From: an uncultured Clostridia bacterium
GTDB lineage: Bacteria; Bacillota; Clostridia; Oscillospirales; Ruminococcaceae
Direction of reading: 5' to 3'
Assembly: GCA_947630555.1 (NCBI GenBank)
Contig: CANRIA010000018.1
Coordinates: 1-37,717, forward strand
Length of the DNA: 37,717 bases
The notes under the pieces were generated by a model. That model was not told the DNA's origin. It saw only the letters and a program-made list of their open reading frames with translations, and searched no databases. Below, piece by piece: positions 37,107-37,717 of this stretch (positions are counted from its first letter, which is position 1; each line of letters begins with the position of its first letter). Position numbers and translations under genes: made by a program.

Positions 37107-37717
37107 ATGAAATATTCAAACGACGAGATACTGCAATATGTCAGGGAGGAGGACGTCAAGTTCATCAGGCTTGCGTTCTGCGATGTTTTCGGCAAGCGAA
37201 AAAATATCTCTATCATGCCCGACGAGCTGCCGCGCGCGCTGGAGTACGGCATTGCTATTGACGGCTCATCTGTGGCAGGCTTTGGCAGCGATGTTCACTC
37301 TGACCTGCTTTTGCACCCTGACTGCTCTACAATAGCGCAGCTGCCGTGGCGACCCGAGCACGGCAAGGTGGTTCGCATGCACGCGACGATCTCTTACCCC
37401 AACGGCAAGGTGTTTGAGTGCGACACGCGCAGCCTTCTGATAAAGGCTATTGAAGAAGCACGGGCGGCAGGAAAGCGTTTTGCGTTCGGCTCTGAGCAGA
37501 AGTTCTATCTGTTCAAGCTGGACGAGAACGGCGAACCCACCAAAATACCCTACGACAACGCAAGCTACATGGACATTGCCCCCGAGGACAAGGGCGAGAA
37601 TGTTCGGCGCGAGATTTGCCTTATGCTGGAGCAGATGGGCATTCGCCCTGAAAGTTCTCATCACGAGGAAGGGCCCGGTCAGAACGAGATAGCCTTCCGC
37701 TACTCTGATGCTCTTAC
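37107..37717 (+). CDS. glnA: Glutamine synthetase type I, truncated by the window end
   Basis: The first 203 residues, starting MKYSNDEILQYVREEDVKF with AAAGGGGG upstream, are in the window; the gene continues past it. The N-terminal β-grasp domain (RLAFCDVFGK, IAIDGSSVAGFG at about 49-60) and the start of the catalytic domain are clear, including SSHHEEGPGQNEI with metal-binding Glu187 and Glu194. The usual G-x-E-x-E-F motif reads GSEQKF (128-133), placing Lys132 where the n1-metal Glu is expected. Either this copy is altered in activity or the base reading at this codon is wrong. It is the second glutamine synthetase in the window, of a different type from glnN. Confidence 0.93.
   Translation, partial: MKYSNDEILQYVREEDVKFIRLAFCDVFGKRKNISIMPDELPRALEYGIAIDGSSVAGFGSDVHSDLLLHPDCSTIAQLPWRPEHGKVVRMHATISYPNGKVFECDTRSLLIKAIEEARAAGKRFAFGSEQKFYLFKLDENGEPTKIPYDNASYMDIAPEDKGENVRREICLMLEQMGIRPESSHHEEGPGQNEIAFRYSDAL

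Overview
The window looks like a chromosomal stretch from a Gram-positive Clostridia genome, most likely Oscillospiraceae/Ruminococcus-like. This is inferred from several things: strong AGGAGG-type ribosome sites and TTGACA-17-TATAAT promoters, a YerC-type TrpR-related protein, an LCP cell-wall ligase, a type III glutamine synthetase (glnN) beside an NADP-type gdhA, and an archaeal-type split glutamate synthase. The species cannot be named from the sequence alone.

Layout. 1-5262 is transcribed leftward: tRNA-Val; a four-gene operon (YerC-like regulator, methyltransferase, hslO, small membrane protein); and an LCP protein. 5317-11008 runs rightward: a nucleotidyltransferase, then mnmE-mnmG-rsmG with three parS-like palindromes, then a DUF4240-like gene. 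11144-15531 is a leftward accessory block: a two-part membrane protein, a VirD4/TraG-like ATPase, a ClpP-like protease whose catalytic Asp appears to be Asn, and a large double-HTH protein. 15532-16323 holds repeats, a tRNA-like fragment and tRNA-Pro(GGG). 16545-30306 runs leftward: GH13 amylase, pyrG-purF, asnB-guaA, gdhA-glnN. 30549-37717 runs rightward: the five-gene split glutamate synthase cluster and the start of a type I glutamine synthetase gene (glnA, cut by the window end).

How the genes fit together. From about 18.5 kb to the end nearly every gene makes or spends glutamine or glutamate. GlnN and GlnA make glutamine. GdhA and the split GOGAT make glutamate. PurF, PyrG, GuaA and AsnB are glutamine amidotransferases. 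gdhA-glnN and the GOGAT cluster are divergent, with two near-consensus promoters only 63 bp apart at their -35 boxes, suggesting joint control.

The most unusual non-coding feature is a modular repeat family filling nearly every gap between co-directional operons. It consists of an ordered series of hairpin modules whose stems vary by paired changes between copies. In several places it is interleaved with 7-bp periodic repeats, one array of which abuts the pyrG ribosome-binding site.
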